This document shows positions 51,233 through 60,376 of a stretch of DNA of 64,000 nt, piece by piece. Under the pieces are notes generated by a model, which was not told where the DNA came from, did no database searches, and worked only from the letters and a program-made list of their open reading frames with translations. Positions within the stretch are counted from its first letter, which is position 1, and each line of letters begins with the position of its first letter. The position numbers and the translations under genes are program-made. Source of the stretch: Nostoc sp. MS1 (GTDB lineage: Bacteria; Cyanobacteriota; Cyanobacteriia; Cyanobacteriales; Nostocaceae); NCBI RefSeq assembly GCF_019976755.1, contig NZ_AP023441.1:4337501-4401500 (forward strand). The letters are read 5' to 3'.

Positions 51233-53575
51233 TTAGACAAAACTGCCATTGGAATTTTTAGGATAGATACCAATAACACTGGGACGAGGAACACTTGTAG
51301 GTTGACCTTTACCACCATCAGCAATGGAGATGTTGCTAGGCCAGCTACTACCACGAGGGACAGTACGAGTTTGATTGAATGTTGTACCATTCAAATTGAG
51401 AATTTCTATGTCACGGCTGAGGATAGTGCCATCATTAACGGGACAATCTTCACCAGGATGCTGTACAGAGATAATTAAAGTATCTCCGACAAAAGTCGGC
51501 CCAGTCATTTCACAACGCACAGGCCCGTAGGCAAAGGGGAATACTTGTCCAGCATGAGAACCACTGGTGGGAATATAGAATAACCAGTTATTACCAAAGA
51601 CACCTGTGAAGTTGGAAACGTTACCACTAGCAGAGTGATTAATAGTGGTAGGATTACCAGAAACACCAGTGTTGAAACCGTTGTGGGTGTCGGTGGACAT
51701 ATCTGTTACACCCCAAATATTGGCTTTATTATCGAATGCTAGGTTATCGACATTCGCAAAACCAGCACCATCTATTGAACCAGCTTCTCCACCTTGGGCA
51801 AATTTTTGCCAACGGAAGGTTAAACCTGTACCATCAGCGCTATCTTCAATAATTTTGTACAGACCACCTGATTGTTGTGTAGCATTAGGCGCTGTATTGT
51901 ACTTGGCGACTACGAAAATACGAGAATCTGGATAACCGTCACTACCGGGCGCACCATCGGTATAAGCGATGAATACTTCTTTGGTGCTGGGATGGACTTC
52001 GATATCTTCTGGACGTGCGGTGGGTGTACCACCAACTAAGTTACCTGCTAAGAAAGCATCAACGAGAACAGCACCTTGGGAAGTATAAAAGTCAGAAAGA
52101 CGCTTGTTTTGATAGGCTGGTAATGATGTTGCTTCATTGGTGCGATCGCAAGCAAACGCACCACCATCTTGAGTCTGTCCTGCAATACCATTGCGTCTTG
52201 GTAAAGGTAGCAGTCCGTTTCTTTGCGCTGAACCCAAAGCAGCAAACTCTACAGAGGATAATACCGATGGCGGAATTGGATCGGTAGGAGTGTTTAATTG
52301 TAAAGGTATCCAGCGACCTGTACCATCTGGGTTATAACGAGCCACATACAAAGTACCGTTTTCCAACAAACTGCTGTTGGCTTTGCTGGTGGGTGAAGAC
52401 ACTACCCCCGAACTGACATATTTCCAGGTGTGTCCCCCACGTCTATCGTCACCCAAATAAGCAACTAATCTCTTTCCTGCTTCGACACGGAGAGCGATGT
52501 TTTCATGACGGTAGCGACCTAACGCCGTGTGTTTGCGTGGACGAGAATTGGGATTGACTATATCAATCTCTACCATCCAACCATATTTTTCCCCAACTAA
52601 ACCAAATCTCTGACCGATGCTGTTGGCAATGTAACCTGTTTGAGTACCATCAGGTTTGACTGCTTCTTGCACAGTACCTTGGAAGTTTTCTTCCGCAGAT
52701 AAGATCGTTCCCCAAGGTGTAGTACCACCAGAACAGTTAAAAGCAGTACCGATGATTTTATTACCGAGTCCATCGGCACTGAGGTTAAACACTTGAGTAG
52801 CAGCTGGGCCAGTACCTACCAAATAGTTATTATCACCTTGTTGATGGCTACGGCTACCCCAAGAAGTCACATTGGCATAACCATCAGTTCTTTGACTATT
52901 GATTCCTAACCCGGAAAGACCGTGGATACGGCGGTTTCTTGCATCACCACTGACGACAGTGTAACGTTTTGTGGCGTTACGGCGGTCAATTCTGACAATT
53001 GAGCCACCTTGATTATATAGAGATTCGCCATCAACTTCCAGATTCCTAGTTTCGGGTAAAGCCCAACCAATTACAGGCTCAAACGCATCTGGAAACTGTC
53101 TTAAATCGCTATTATTGCTGAGTATGGCTTTGGCAAAGGGATAACTCACATATTCATGGTTTACCCACAAATAGCCTATATCGTTAGTTCTGCCGAGGGG
53201 GATAAAAGCTGTGTAATCGCAGTTAAAACCAAAATAATCATCACGATTGGGAAATACGCGATCGCCCCAACCTATAATTACGTAGCGTTCATATTCTGGT
53301 GGTACTACAACATCATCAATTACGTTGTAAACACTTAAACTGGGATTTGGAGATGGGTTTAGTATCTGTCCTTGTTGAATTCCTGTAGGTAAATAACTTC
53401 TTTGTTGTTGATAAATTGGTAAAGGATGAGGTAAGCGTACTGGCGTAAAGCCTAATGGAGTAGTGATTGCTTCTGCAACGTTAGTAAAGCCTTCTAGGAG
53501 TTTGTCACTTAATACCGCAGCCCCAGCACTCCCAGCAAAAAATATTAAAAGTTGTCTCCGACCTAACTTAGACAT
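51233..53575 (-). CDS. phoX: PhoX-family alkaline phosphatase, Tat-exported
   Basis: About 780 aa from the ATG at 53575 (MSKLGRRQLL), chosen because GAGGGG lies 8 bases upstream and a Tat signal (RR at 6-7, hydrophobic to about 23) then sits at the N-terminus; the open frame reaches 53740 but that part looks non-coding. The body is the DUF839/PhoX beta-propeller with Asp/Asn-rich blades (VGTGPAATQVFNLS, RPEDIEVHPSTKEVFIAYTD, WGVTDMS, VQHPGEDCP). PhoX enzymes use Fe and Ca and release phosphate from esters in the periplasm. A candidate SphR-binding Pho box lies about 190 bases upstream. Confidence 0.9.
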   Translation of the reverse strand: MSKLGRRQLLIFFAGSAGAAVLSDKLLEGFTNVAEAITTPLGFTPVRLPHPLPIYQQQRSYLPTGIQQGQILNPSPNPSLSVYNVIDDVVVPPEYERYVIIGWGDRVFPNRDDYFGFNCDYTAFIPLGRTNDIGYLWVNHEYVSYPFAKAILSNNSDLRQFPDAFEPVIGWALPETRNLEVDGESLYNQGGSIVRIDRRNATKRYTVVSGDARNRRIHGLSGLGINSQRTDGYANVTSWGSRSHQQGDNNYLVGTGPAATQVFNLSADGLGNKIIGTAFNCSGGTTPWGTILSAEENFQGTVQEAVKPDGTQTGYIANSIGQRFGLVGEKYGWMVEIDIVNPNSRPRKHTALGRYRHENIALRVEAGKRLVAYLGDDRRGGHTWKYVSSGVVSSPTSKANSSLLENGTLYVARYNPDGTGRWIPLQLNTPTDPIPPSVLSSVEFAALGSAQRNGLLPLPRRNGIAGQTQDGGAFACDRTNEATSLPAYQNKRLSDFYTSQGAVLVDAFLAGNLVGGTPTARPEDIEVHPSTKEVFIAYTDGAPGSDGYPDSRIFVVAKYNTAPNATQQSGGLYKIIEDSADGTGLTFRWQKFAQGGEAGSIDGAGFANVDNLAFDNKANIWGVTDMSTDTHNGFNTGVSGNPTTINHSASGNVSNFTGVFGNNWLFYIPTSGSHAGQVFPFAYGPVRCEMTGPTFVGDTLIISVQHPGEDCPVNDGTILSRDIEILNLNGTTFNQTRTVPRGSSWPSNISIADGGKGQPTSVPRPSVIGIYPKNSNGSFV

Positions 53576-53971
53576 TAAATGCCCCTCTTTTGTAACAGAT
53601 AAATGTGCAATTAAGAACTCTACAAATTCACTGAAAACATCAGTAATCTGAGATTTCATCGAACTTTCAATATTAAATTTCCAGGCTTCAAGGCTGATGA
53701 AAATCGAATTACATCGCTCAACTGCCAAAAAATGACCCACTTTTGCAAAAGTTATTATTAAATGATTAACAAGAGGTTATGTATCGTTTAATTAATAATT
53801 ATCAGTATTTAGAATAAAAAGAATTACCTTGTTTTTTTGAGCTGATTGTATGAAGCCACTCTTTACACGCAGCCTGAACAAACAGCCTTGATGCGTAAGC
53901 TTTGACCAGGAACAGTCTGAAGTACCACACTGTCCTATGCTGGAGATGGATAGTACTGTGTAGGTGAGACT
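53576..53971. other. Divergent region phoX / glycosyltransferase
   Basis: Holds the candidate Pho box (53763-53792) and both promoters; no gene is seen. The phoX leader would be up to about 190 bases long. Confidence 0.5.
53763..53792 (-). promoter_or_regulatory. Candidate Pho box (SphR site) for phoX
   Basis: On the minus strand three octamers at exact 11-base spacing: ATTAAACG (53785-53792), CATAACCT (53774-53781) and GTTAATCA (53763-53770). The cyanobacterial Pho box is three CTTAACCT-like octamers separated by 3 bases. The middle copy matches 7 of 8; the outer ones are weaker. The spacing match is the main argument. Confidence 0.5.
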
Positions 53972-54913
53972 GTGTTTATTAGTGTTGTTATACCGACTTA
54001 CAACCGCCGTCCGATTTTAGAAAAGTGTCTACGCGCTTTAGAAGTGCAGACGCTGAGTGCATCAACTGCGATTAAAGGCTACGAAATTGTTTTAGTAGAT
54101 GATGGTTCTACAGATGGCACATTAGATTGGTTAGCAGCACATAAACAAGAGTTTCCTCATGTGCGATGGTTTGAACAAGACCATGCTGGCCCTGCGGCGG
54201 CGCGTAATTTAGGCGTAGAGCAGGCACTAGGCGATATTATTATCTTTATTGATAGCGATTTAGTAGTGTTGAAAAACTTCCTACAAGCTCATGCTGATGC
54301 GTTGGTGCAGGGACAAGAGAAACTAGGGAGCGATCGCTTTTTTACCTATGGTGCAGTAATTAATACTTGCAATTTCGATAATCCCACGGCTGAACCTTAC
54401 AAAATCACAGACTTCTCCGCCGCCTTTTTCGCTACAGGTAACGTCGCCATCCCTAAACATTGGCTAGAAAAAGCAGGTTTATTTGATACAGGGTTTCAAC
54501 TCTACGGTTGGGAAGATTTAGAGTTAGGTGTCAGGCTCAAAAATCTGGGATTACAACTAATTAAATGTCCTGCTGCTGTCGGCTATCATTGGCATCCACC
54601 ATTTAATTTAGACCAAATACCCAACTTAATAGACAAAGAAATTCAACGCGGACGCATGGGTGTTTTATTCTACAAAAAACATCCCACATGGGAAGTACGG
54701 ATGATGATTCAAATGACATGGTTGCACCGTTTACTGTGGGGAATACTTTCACTCAACGGTGCATTGAATGAAAAAACAATGGCTCCTTTATTGCGGTGGT
54801 TAATCAAATCTGGTAGACCCCAATTAGCTTTAGAAATAGCGCGAATTTTCCTCAACTGGTACAACGTCAAGGGAGTATATGAGGCTTATTCTCAGATGCA
54901 GAAAGTTTCATAA
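53972..54913 (+). CDS. Family 2 glycosyltransferase
   Basis: 313 aa, GTG start with GGTGAG upstream. The GT-A signature begins SVVIPTYNRRPILEKCL, with VLVDDGSTDGT (UDP-sugar site), IFIDSDLV (Asp94-Ser-Asp96, the DxD metal motif), and FDTGFQLYGWEDLELGVRLK, the typical W-ED-E acceptor/catalytic motif of GT2 enzymes. It is cytosolic or membrane-peripheral, with no transmembrane helix. It probably acts in cell-surface polysaccharide or glycolipid synthesis; the substrates are unknown. It is divergent from phoX, so phosphate control of this gene is possible but not shown. Confidence 0.9.
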   Translation: MFISVVIPTYNRRPILEKCLRALEVQTLSASTAIKGYEIVLVDDGSTDGTLDWLAAHKQEFPHVRWFEQDHAGPAAARNLGVEQALGDIIIFIDSDLVVLKNFLQAHADALVQGQEKLGSDRFFTYGAVINTCNFDNPTAEPYKITDFSAAFFATGNVAIPKHWLEKAGLFDTGFQLYGWEDLELGVRLKNLGLQLIKCPAAVGYHWHPPFNLDQIPNLIDKEIQRGRMGVLFYKKHPTWEVRMMIQMTWLHRLLWGILSLNGALNEKTMAPLLRWLIKSGRPQLALEIARIFLNWYNVKGVYEAYSQMQKVS

Positions 54914-55112
54914 CGGACTGGAAGCAGCAAGTTAATTCAGCTTTATATTGTGCATAATCCAAAATAATTTAAGGTGTTATATTATATAAATATGTAATAT
55001 AAATCACCTTCTTGTTGTGAGATTATTATATATGTAAAAAAAATTATTTATAAACATAATTAAATCAAAGACAGATAATTAAAATAAGAATATTACATCA
55101 AAATGAGAACTC

Positions 55113-56480
55113 ATGAGTCAGGCAAATTCAGCTAAAAGTAAAAAAAGAGAAACAACAGAAGGAATTACAAAAGTTTCAGTCAGCCGCTATAAGTCTATTT
55201 ATGAAGAGTGTAGTTTAGCAGTACGTCCATTAACGATTCTTGCAGGTGCTAATAGTTCTGGGAAATCAAGTATTATGCAGCCGCTACTGTTGCTTAAACA
55301 AACTCTAGAAGCCACTTATGATCCTGGATCTCTCCTACTGAATGGACCAAATGTTCAGTTCACTTCTACAAAACAATTACTATCTAAATTTCCTGGGAAA
55401 GAACGTAATAATAGTTTTAGTATTCAAGTTAATTTATCTGAGCAAAACTTTTTTAGAGATACATTTAAACAGCAACCCAGAAAAGGAATTGAACTGATCG
55501 AAATGGCATATAATCTTGATCAAGATAAAGCAATATTAACGCCTGAGATGGATCTGGAAGATATTATTAGAGCCTTGCCTGAACATCTTAAAATATTGCG
55601 TACAACGTTATTAGGAGATATAGAATCTACAACAGAATGGAATGTGAAACGGAATCGATGTTTTTTAGGTTTTGAAATATCTCGTAAATCCTCAAAAGAT
55701 AAGTTAGCAGGAACATCACTTGTTTCTGTTAGTCCTGGTAATATATTCCAAACACATATTCGAAAAATTATTCATGTTCCAGGACTACGAGGAAACCCAG
55801 AACGTACTTATAAGACTACAGCTATAGGTAAAGAATTTTCTGGAACTTTTGAAAATTATGTTGCTAGTGTGGTCAATAACTGGCAAATAACTGAAGTTTC
55901 ACATCTTAAAGATTTGGGTAATGCACTTGAGACCCTTGGTTTAACTTATGCAGTCGAGGCAAAAAAACTTGATGATACACAGGTTGAGTTGAGAGTTGGT
56001 CGCCTTCCGCGCCGTTCCAAAACTAGAGCAAATGACATGGTAAACATTGCTGATGTTGGCTTTGGAGTTTCCCAGACTTTACCTGTATTAGTCGCATTAC
56101 TGGTAGCAGAACCAGGACAATTAGTATATCTTGAACAACCGGAAATACACTTACACCCCCGCGCTCAGGTTGCTATGGCGGAAATTTTAGCTAATGCTGC
56201 AAAGCGGGGTGTGAAAGTAGTCGTAGAAACACATAGCGATAGGTTAATTTTAGCAATTCAATCTTTAGTGGCTGAAGGCAATTTATCGCCAGATTTAGTT
56301 AAATTACACTGGTTTACACGCCAAGAAGATGGTATAACAAGAGTCAATAGTGCTGACTTAGATGAAACTGGTGCTTTTGGAGATTGGCCAGAAGATTTTG
56401 GTGATGTATCTCTACAATTAGAAAACCGTTATTTAAGTGCTGCGGAAGCTCGGTTAATTCAAGGTATACATGGCGGATAA
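55113..56480 (+). CDS. AAA/ABC-type ATPase (DUF3696-like), partner of a PIN-domain protein
   Basis: 455 aa. Walker A is GANSSGKS (45-52). A long variable insert of about 100-260 residues follows. The C-terminal half has GFGVSQTLPVLVALL (signature-like), Walker B with QLVYLEQPEIHLHPRAQ, and the H-motif VVVETHSDRLI. This is the SMC/OLD-like predicted ATPase class, with a DUF3696-type C-terminal region. Such ATPases often sense phage or DNA ends and control a nuclease. The next gene overlaps its end by 11 bases and encodes a PIN-like protein, so they form one unit. Function in defence is inference. Confidence 0.82.
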   Translation: MSQANSAKSKKRETTEGITKVSVSRYKSIYEECSLAVRPLTILAGANSSGKSSIMQPLLLLKQTLEATYDPGSLLLNGPNVQFTSTKQLLSKFPGKERNNSFSIQVNLSEQNFFRDTFKQQPRKGIELIEMAYNLDQDKAILTPEMDLEDIIRALPEHLKILRTTLLGDIESTTEWNVKRNRCFLGFEISRKSSKDKLAGTSLVSVSPGNIFQTHIRKIIHVPGLRGNPERTYKTTAIGKEFSGTFENYVASVVNNWQITEVSHLKDLGNALETLGLTYAVEAKKLDDTQVELRVGRLPRRSKTRANDMVNIADVGFGVSQTLPVLVALLVAEPGQLVYLEQPEIHLHPRAQVAMAEILANAAKRGVKVVVETHSDRLILAIQSLVAEGNLSPDLVKLHWFTRQEDGITRVNSADLDETGAFGDWPEDFGDVSLQLENRYLSAAEARLIQGIHGG

Positions 56481-57033
56481 AATAAGTAAGCGTCTTGTTA
56501 TAGATGCTTCTGTGGCTCGTTCGGTTGGGGGTGAAGAATCTACTTATCCAACTTCAGTACATTGTCGAGAATTTTTGATAGCTGTTTTAAATATTTGTCA
56601 TAAAATTGTCATGACAGACGATATAAAAGATGAATGGAATAGGCATAAATCGGCTTTCTCGCGTAGATGGCTTATAGAAATGTATTCAAAGAAAAAGGTT
56701 CATTATTTGAATATATCAATAGATACTAATTTATGGAAACAAATAGAAAGTATAGCTGCCAGTATCAGCAATAAAAGAATAGAAGAAATGACGAAAGATT
56801 TATGCTTAATCGAAGCAGCAAACGCTACAGATAGAATTGTCGTATCATTAGATGACAATACTGCTAGAAAATATTTTAGCGAGGCATCGGCTAAAATAGA
56901 TGAACTAAAAAATATTGTTTGGGTAAATCCAGATAAAGTAGAGGCAGAACAGCCGATTGCATGGTTACAAAATGGCGCAGCAGCAGATAGCGATCGCCTG
57001 CTAGTAAACTATCAAAACAAACGTATGGGTTGA
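56470..57033 (+). CDS. PIN-like domain protein, predicted nuclease
   Basis: 187 aa. PIN-fold acidic positions are visible: Asp12 in LVIDASVARS, Asp50/Asp51 and Glu55 in MTDDIKDEW, Asp110 and Glu114 in MTKDLCLIEAA, and Asp128/Asp129 in VVSLDDNT. This order of D - E - D - D fits a PIN endoribonuclease or a PIN-like fold; it is not a standard VapC (too long, no VapB). The ATG at 56470 lies inside the ATPase gene, an 11-base overlap that implies translational coupling. It is expected to be the effector of the ATPase-PIN pair. The role in RNA or DNA cleavage is inference. Confidence 0.78.
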   Translation: MADKISKRLVIDASVARSVGGEESTYPTSVHCREFLIAVLNICHKIVMTDDIKDEWNRHKSAFSRRWLIEMYSKKKVHYLNISIDTNLWKQIESIAASISNKRIEEMTKDLCLIEAANATDRIVVSLDDNTARKYFSEASAKIDELKNIVWVNPDKVEAEQPIAWLQNGAAADSDRLLVNYQNKRMG

Positions 57034-57093
57034 CCCAGTGTGTTAACCTATGTGCTAGCCTAGTATGGCTAACCAAATTCCGCACATCTGGGG

Positions 57094-57150
57094 ATTCGGG
57101 TGTTTTCCTGTGGGGAAATACGCCCAGGTGGAGGTTTAACCCGAATAGGA
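57094..57150 (+). promoter_or_regulatory. Structured leader of rpsB
   Basis: A perfect 8-bp pair ATTCGGGT (57094-57101) / ACCCGAAT (57139-57146) encloses a TTTTCC/GGGAAA hairpin. The ribosome site AGGAG begins right after the outer stem. It could be an autoregulatory S2 leader; this is inference, with no match to a known motif checked. Confidence 0.4.
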
Positions 57151-57162
57151 GTTACAAAATAT

Positions 57163-57960
57163 ATGCCAGTTGTTTCATTGGCTCAGATGATGGAGTCTGG
57201 GGTTCACTTTGGGCATCAAACCCGACGCTGGAACCCGAAAATGTCTCCTTACATTTACACCTCTCGCAATGGTGTACACATCATTGACTTGGTGCAAACA
57301 GCCCAGTTGATGGATGAAGCTTATAACTATATGCGATCGCAAGCCGAGCAAGGGAAGAAGTTTCTCTTTGTCGGGACAAAACGTCAAGCAGCAGGCATTA
57401 TCGCTCAAGAAGCTGCTCGTTGCGGTTCTCACTACATTAACCAGCGCTGGTTGGGAGGAATGCTCACTAACTGGGCAACCATTAAAACCAGAGTGGACCG
57501 CCTCAAAGACTTAGAGCGTCGTGAAGAAAGTGGCGCTTTAGACTTACTGCCGAAAAAAGAAGCATCCATGCTCCGGCGGGAACTGGCAAAACTACAAAAA
57601 TACTTGGGCGGCATTAAAACAATGCGGAAAGTTCCCGATGTTGTGGTAATTGTAGACCAACGCCGGGAATACAACGCAGTTCAAGAATGCCAAAAACTGA
57701 GCATCCCTATTGTATCCATGTTGGATACAAACTGTGACCCAGATGTAGTAGATATACCCATTCCAGCAAATGACGACGCTATCAGATCAATCAAATTGAT
57801 CGTTGGTAAATTGGCAGATGCTATTTACGAAGGTCGTCACGGTCAACTGGATGCAGAAGAAGAGTACGACGATTACGAAGGCGCTGAGGAAGAATACGAT
57901 TACGATGAAAGTGATTACACTGATTCGTTAATTCCCGACGAAGAAGAGGAAGAAGAATAA
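57163..57960 (+). CDS. rpsB: 30S ribosomal protein S2
   Basis: 265 aa from the ATG at 57163 (MPVVSLAQMMESGVHFGHQT); an in-frame ATG 63 bases upstream gives a stretch unlike S2 and would disrupt the leader. The core is standard: GVHFGHQTRRWNPKMSPYI, FVGTKRQA, QRWLGGMLTNW, DVVVIVDQRREYNAVQEC, SIPIVSMLDTNCDPD. The last ~35 residues form the acidic, Asp/Glu/Tyr-rich tail found in some cyanobacteria. It sits in the small subunit near the platform and recruits S1. It is followed 343 bases later by tsf, the usual rpsB-tsf order. Confidence 0.97.
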   Translation: MPVVSLAQMMESGVHFGHQTRRWNPKMSPYIYTSRNGVHIIDLVQTAQLMDEAYNYMRSQAEQGKKFLFVGTKRQAAGIIAQEAARCGSHYINQRWLGGMLTNWATIKTRVDRLKDLERREESGALDLLPKKEASMLRRELAKLQKYLGGIKTMRKVPDVVVIVDQRREYNAVQECQKLSIPIVSMLDTNCDPDVVDIPIPANDDAIRSIKLIVGKLADAIYEGRHGQLDAEEEYDDYEGAEEEYDYDESDYTDSLIPDEEEEEE

Positions 57961-58303
57961 TCCAAAGAAAGAGGATGAAGGATGATGTTGCAAGTTAAAA
58001 CTTCACATTTTATCCTTCAGACTTAAAATTACATCCCTTTTTCTTCCCCAGCCCTGAGTAAGATAGAAATACTCAACACAGTTGCGTAGTTCTGAGTGCT
58101 GAGTACGATCTCAAAAGAAATTTTAGGAAGAATGAGCAAAAAATTGTTGATTTTTTCCCAAATGATTAAGAGTAATAAGTAAATACTTTTAAATTATTTA
58201 CTTATTACTCAGCACGCGCTAAACGCGCCGCTACCGTAACACAACTCAGCACTTTAATTACTCAGCACTGTTTTATCAAGGTAAAGTTAGGAATTGAGGC
58301 AAC
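57961..58303. other. rpsB-tsf spacer
   Basis: 343 bases, long for this gene pair. It contains several ACTCAGCACT-type short repeats (near 58083-58110, 58206-58215, 58247-58268). No gene is seen. The repeats may form a hairpin that attenuates tsf, but this is not shown. Confidence 0.4.
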
Positions 58304-59245
58304 ATGGCGGAAATATCTGCAAAACTCGTCCAAGAGCTACGCCAAAAAACTGGTGCTGGCATGATGGACTGCAAAAAAGCGCTGAAAGAAACTGAAGGTA
58401 ACGTTGAAGAAGCCATTGATTGGCTACGGAAAAAAGGCATTGCCTCTGCGGGTAAAAAAAGCGATCGCATTGCGGCAGAAGGTTTAGTAGATACCTACAT
58501 TCAGCCTAGTGGTAAAGTAGGTGTACTGATTGAAGTTAACTGCCAAACAGATTTCGTCGCCCGTAACGATGCGTTCAAAAATCTCGTTAAGAAACTAGCT
58601 CAACAAGCCGCGACAGCTGATAGTGTTGAGTCATTGCTAGGACAATCTTATATTGAAGATACTAGCCTTACCGTAGATGAAGCTATTAAGCAAGCGATAG
58701 CTAACTTAGGTGAAAACATCCAAGTAAGACGCTTTATCAATTTTGATTTAGCAAATCAGTCAGGAGTAGTAGACAGCTACATCCACACCGGCGGTAGAGT
58801 TGGTGTGTTAGTCGAAGTCAACTCTAAATCTGATGCTGCGGCTGCTAACGAAGAAGTACAAAACTTGGCAAAAAATGCAGCCATGCAGGTTGCAGCTTGT
58901 CCCAACGTTGAGTATGTTAACGTAAACCAAATCCCGGCTGAAGTTGTCCAGAAAGAAAAGGACATCGAATCAGGTAAAGAAGATTTGGCGAATAAGCCAG
59001 AAAACATCAGAGAAAAAATAGTTCAAGGCCGGATCGAAAAACGCCTCAAAGAACTAACTCTGGTAGATCAGCCCTACATTCGTGACCAAAGTATTTCTGT
59101 CGAAGACTTGATCAAGCAAGTTAAGGCGAAAGTCGGCGAAGACATCGAAGTAAAACGCTTCGTGCGCTACATCCTTGGTGAAGGTATCGAGAAGCAAGAA
59201 AGCAACTTTGCTGATGAAGTCGCCGCTCAGATGGGTGTGAAGTAA
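58304..59245 (+). CDS. tsf: Elongation factor Ts
   Basis: 313 aa guanine nucleotide exchange factor for EF-Tu. The N-terminal UBA-like domain runs from 1 to 55 (LVQELRQKTGAGMMDCKKAL, NVEEAIDWLRKKG). The core has IEVNCQTDFVARND, the TDFVARN motif that contacts EF-Tu. It has two imperfect core subdomains (GRVGVLVEVNSKSD is the second) and a C-terminal dimerisation/coiled-coil module. The length is typical for cyanobacteria. It follows rpsB and is followed by a heptamer array. Confidence 0.97.
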   Translation: MAEISAKLVQELRQKTGAGMMDCKKALKETEGNVEEAIDWLRKKGIASAGKKSDRIAAEGLVDTYIQPSGKVGVLIEVNCQTDFVARNDAFKNLVKKLAQQAATADSVESLLGQSYIEDTSLTVDEAIKQAIANLGENIQVRRFINFDLANQSGVVDSYIHTGGRVGVLVEVNSKSDAAAANEEVQNLAKNAAMQVAACPNVEYVNVNQIPAEVVQKEKDIESGKEDLANKPENIREKIVQGRIEKRLKELTLVDQPYIRDQSISVEDLIKQVKAKVGEDIEVKRFVRYILGEGIEKQESNFADEVAAQMGVK

Positions 59246-59390
59246 TTAATTGGTCATTAGTCATTAGTCCATAGTCATTAGTCAACAGTCAACAGACTAG
59301 ATATGGTGGACTATAAACTTTAGTCAACAGTCAGCAGTGATTTGACTATGGACTATGGACTTTTGACTTTTGACTTTTGACTCTTATTAA
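59246..59390. repeat. Heptamer repeat array after tsf
   Basis: TTAGTCA, AGTCAAC and TTTTGAC type heptamers (for example TTAGTCATTAGTCCATAGTC), with a partly complementary TGACTATGGACTATGGAC portion, so it may fold. This is typical Nostoc short tandem repeat DNA. Confidence 0.8.
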
Positions 59391-59515
59391 GCAGGTCAAG
59401 CAGTTTGCGTGACCTGTATTTTATTTATCAGCTATATTAAACTTTTTCGGTAATTATTTTAGAATAAAAGCGTACATTTGTACCATAAATAGGTTCAGGT
59501 GGACAAATAGAAAAT

Positions 59516-60376
59516 ATGGGTAGACCAATAGAGCGAATTGAGCAGGATATTGTAGTTTTGCAGGAAGCGATAAAAGCGATCGCCTCAGAACTCCACAGCG
59601 CTTATGCTGGTTATTTAGGGGTTTTAGGTCAAGCACTAGGCAAGCAGTTAATTCTGGCAAGTTATCATCTTTGTACCCAAGGCTACCCGGAAAATTTCTT
59701 GAAGTTGTCCCTAAATCAACGGCAGCAATTACAACAAGGTATCCGTAAATTAGGTAAACAAGGGGCGGAATTGTTGTTGGCTCAGTTGGTGATTCAGGGA
59801 GATGAGGGAGATGAGGGAGATGAGGGGGATGAGGGAGATGAGGGGGATGAGGGAGATGAGGGGGATGGGGGAGATGAGGAGGTAACTTCTGTGGCTCCGG
59901 CTTCTCAGGTTTATGTGCTGGATACTTCCAACCCTGTAGAACTGGCAAAGTGGCAAAAGCGTGTGGAAGAAGAAACACAACGGACGTTGAGAAAGGTTTC
60001 TCACGAAGCCAATATTTTGCTGCAAAAAGCCGATATCCTACCCCAAAAATTACCAGAACCTATTTTAGAAGCGGCGGCGGCGGCATCTGAAGCATCGGCG
60101 GAAATGATGCCAGGGCCGCCTAACCTCCTTAGCTTGGTAATTGAAATTGAAAATGAGCAGGATGAGGAGGAATCTAGCCTCACACAAATTACGACAATTA
60201 ATTTAAGGTTAGGGGAAATAGAATTTGCTGACCCTGCTCTTTCTTCCAGCCGTAGCCAAATTCGCCATGTTTTAGGCAAACTTAATCAACTAGGACGAGA
60301 GTATCAAAAAAAGCAAAGGGAACGCTCAATTGCCGAAGCTGAAGCCGCATGGCGTTCTAGTTGGTATGAGGATTAG
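59516..60376 (+). CDS. Unrecognised protein with a (Gly-Asp-Glu)n tract
   Basis: 286 aa. The N-terminal helix region (1-92, RIEQDIVVLQEAIKAIASEL, GQALGKQLILASYHLC) and the C-terminal region (about 240-286, ending QKKQRERSIAEAEAAWRSSW) appear helical and conserved-like. Between them lies an acidic tract of nine GDE/GDG units (about residues 95-121), coded by a 9-base minisatellite at 59798-59878. I know of no function; it sits between tsf and recG in the same orientation. The acidic tract probably varies in length between strains. Confidence 0.75.
   Translation: MGRPIERIEQDIVVLQEAIKAIASELHSAYAGYLGVLGQALGKQLILASYHLCTQGYPENFLKLSLNQRQQLQQGIRKLGKQGAELLLAQLVIQGDEGDEGDEGDEGDEGDEGDEGDGGDEEVTSVAPASQVYVLDTSNPVELAKWQKRVEEETQRTLRKVSHEANILLQKADILPQKLPEPILEAAAAASEASAEMMPGPPNLLSLVIEIENEQDEEESSLTQITTINLRLGEIEFADPALSSSRSQIRHVLGKLNQLGREYQKKQRERSIAEAEAAWRSSWYED
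59798..59878 (+). repeat. In-frame 9-base minisatellite (GGAGATGAG)
   Basis: Nine units of GGRGATGAG (one GGGGATGGG), in frame with the surrounding gene and coding (Gly-Asp-Glu)n. The unit resembles the GGGAGATGAGG repeats seen in non-coding DNA at 43495-43520. Confidence 0.9.

Noticed and set aside
53576..53740. N-terminal extension of PhoX
   Set aside because: It would bury the Tat signal 55 residues into the protein; a strong GAGGGG site precedes the ATG at 53575.
59454..59978. Pro/His/Leu-rich antisense frame
   Set aside because: It is the reverse reading of the GGAGATGAG minisatellite and tells nothing about a real protein.
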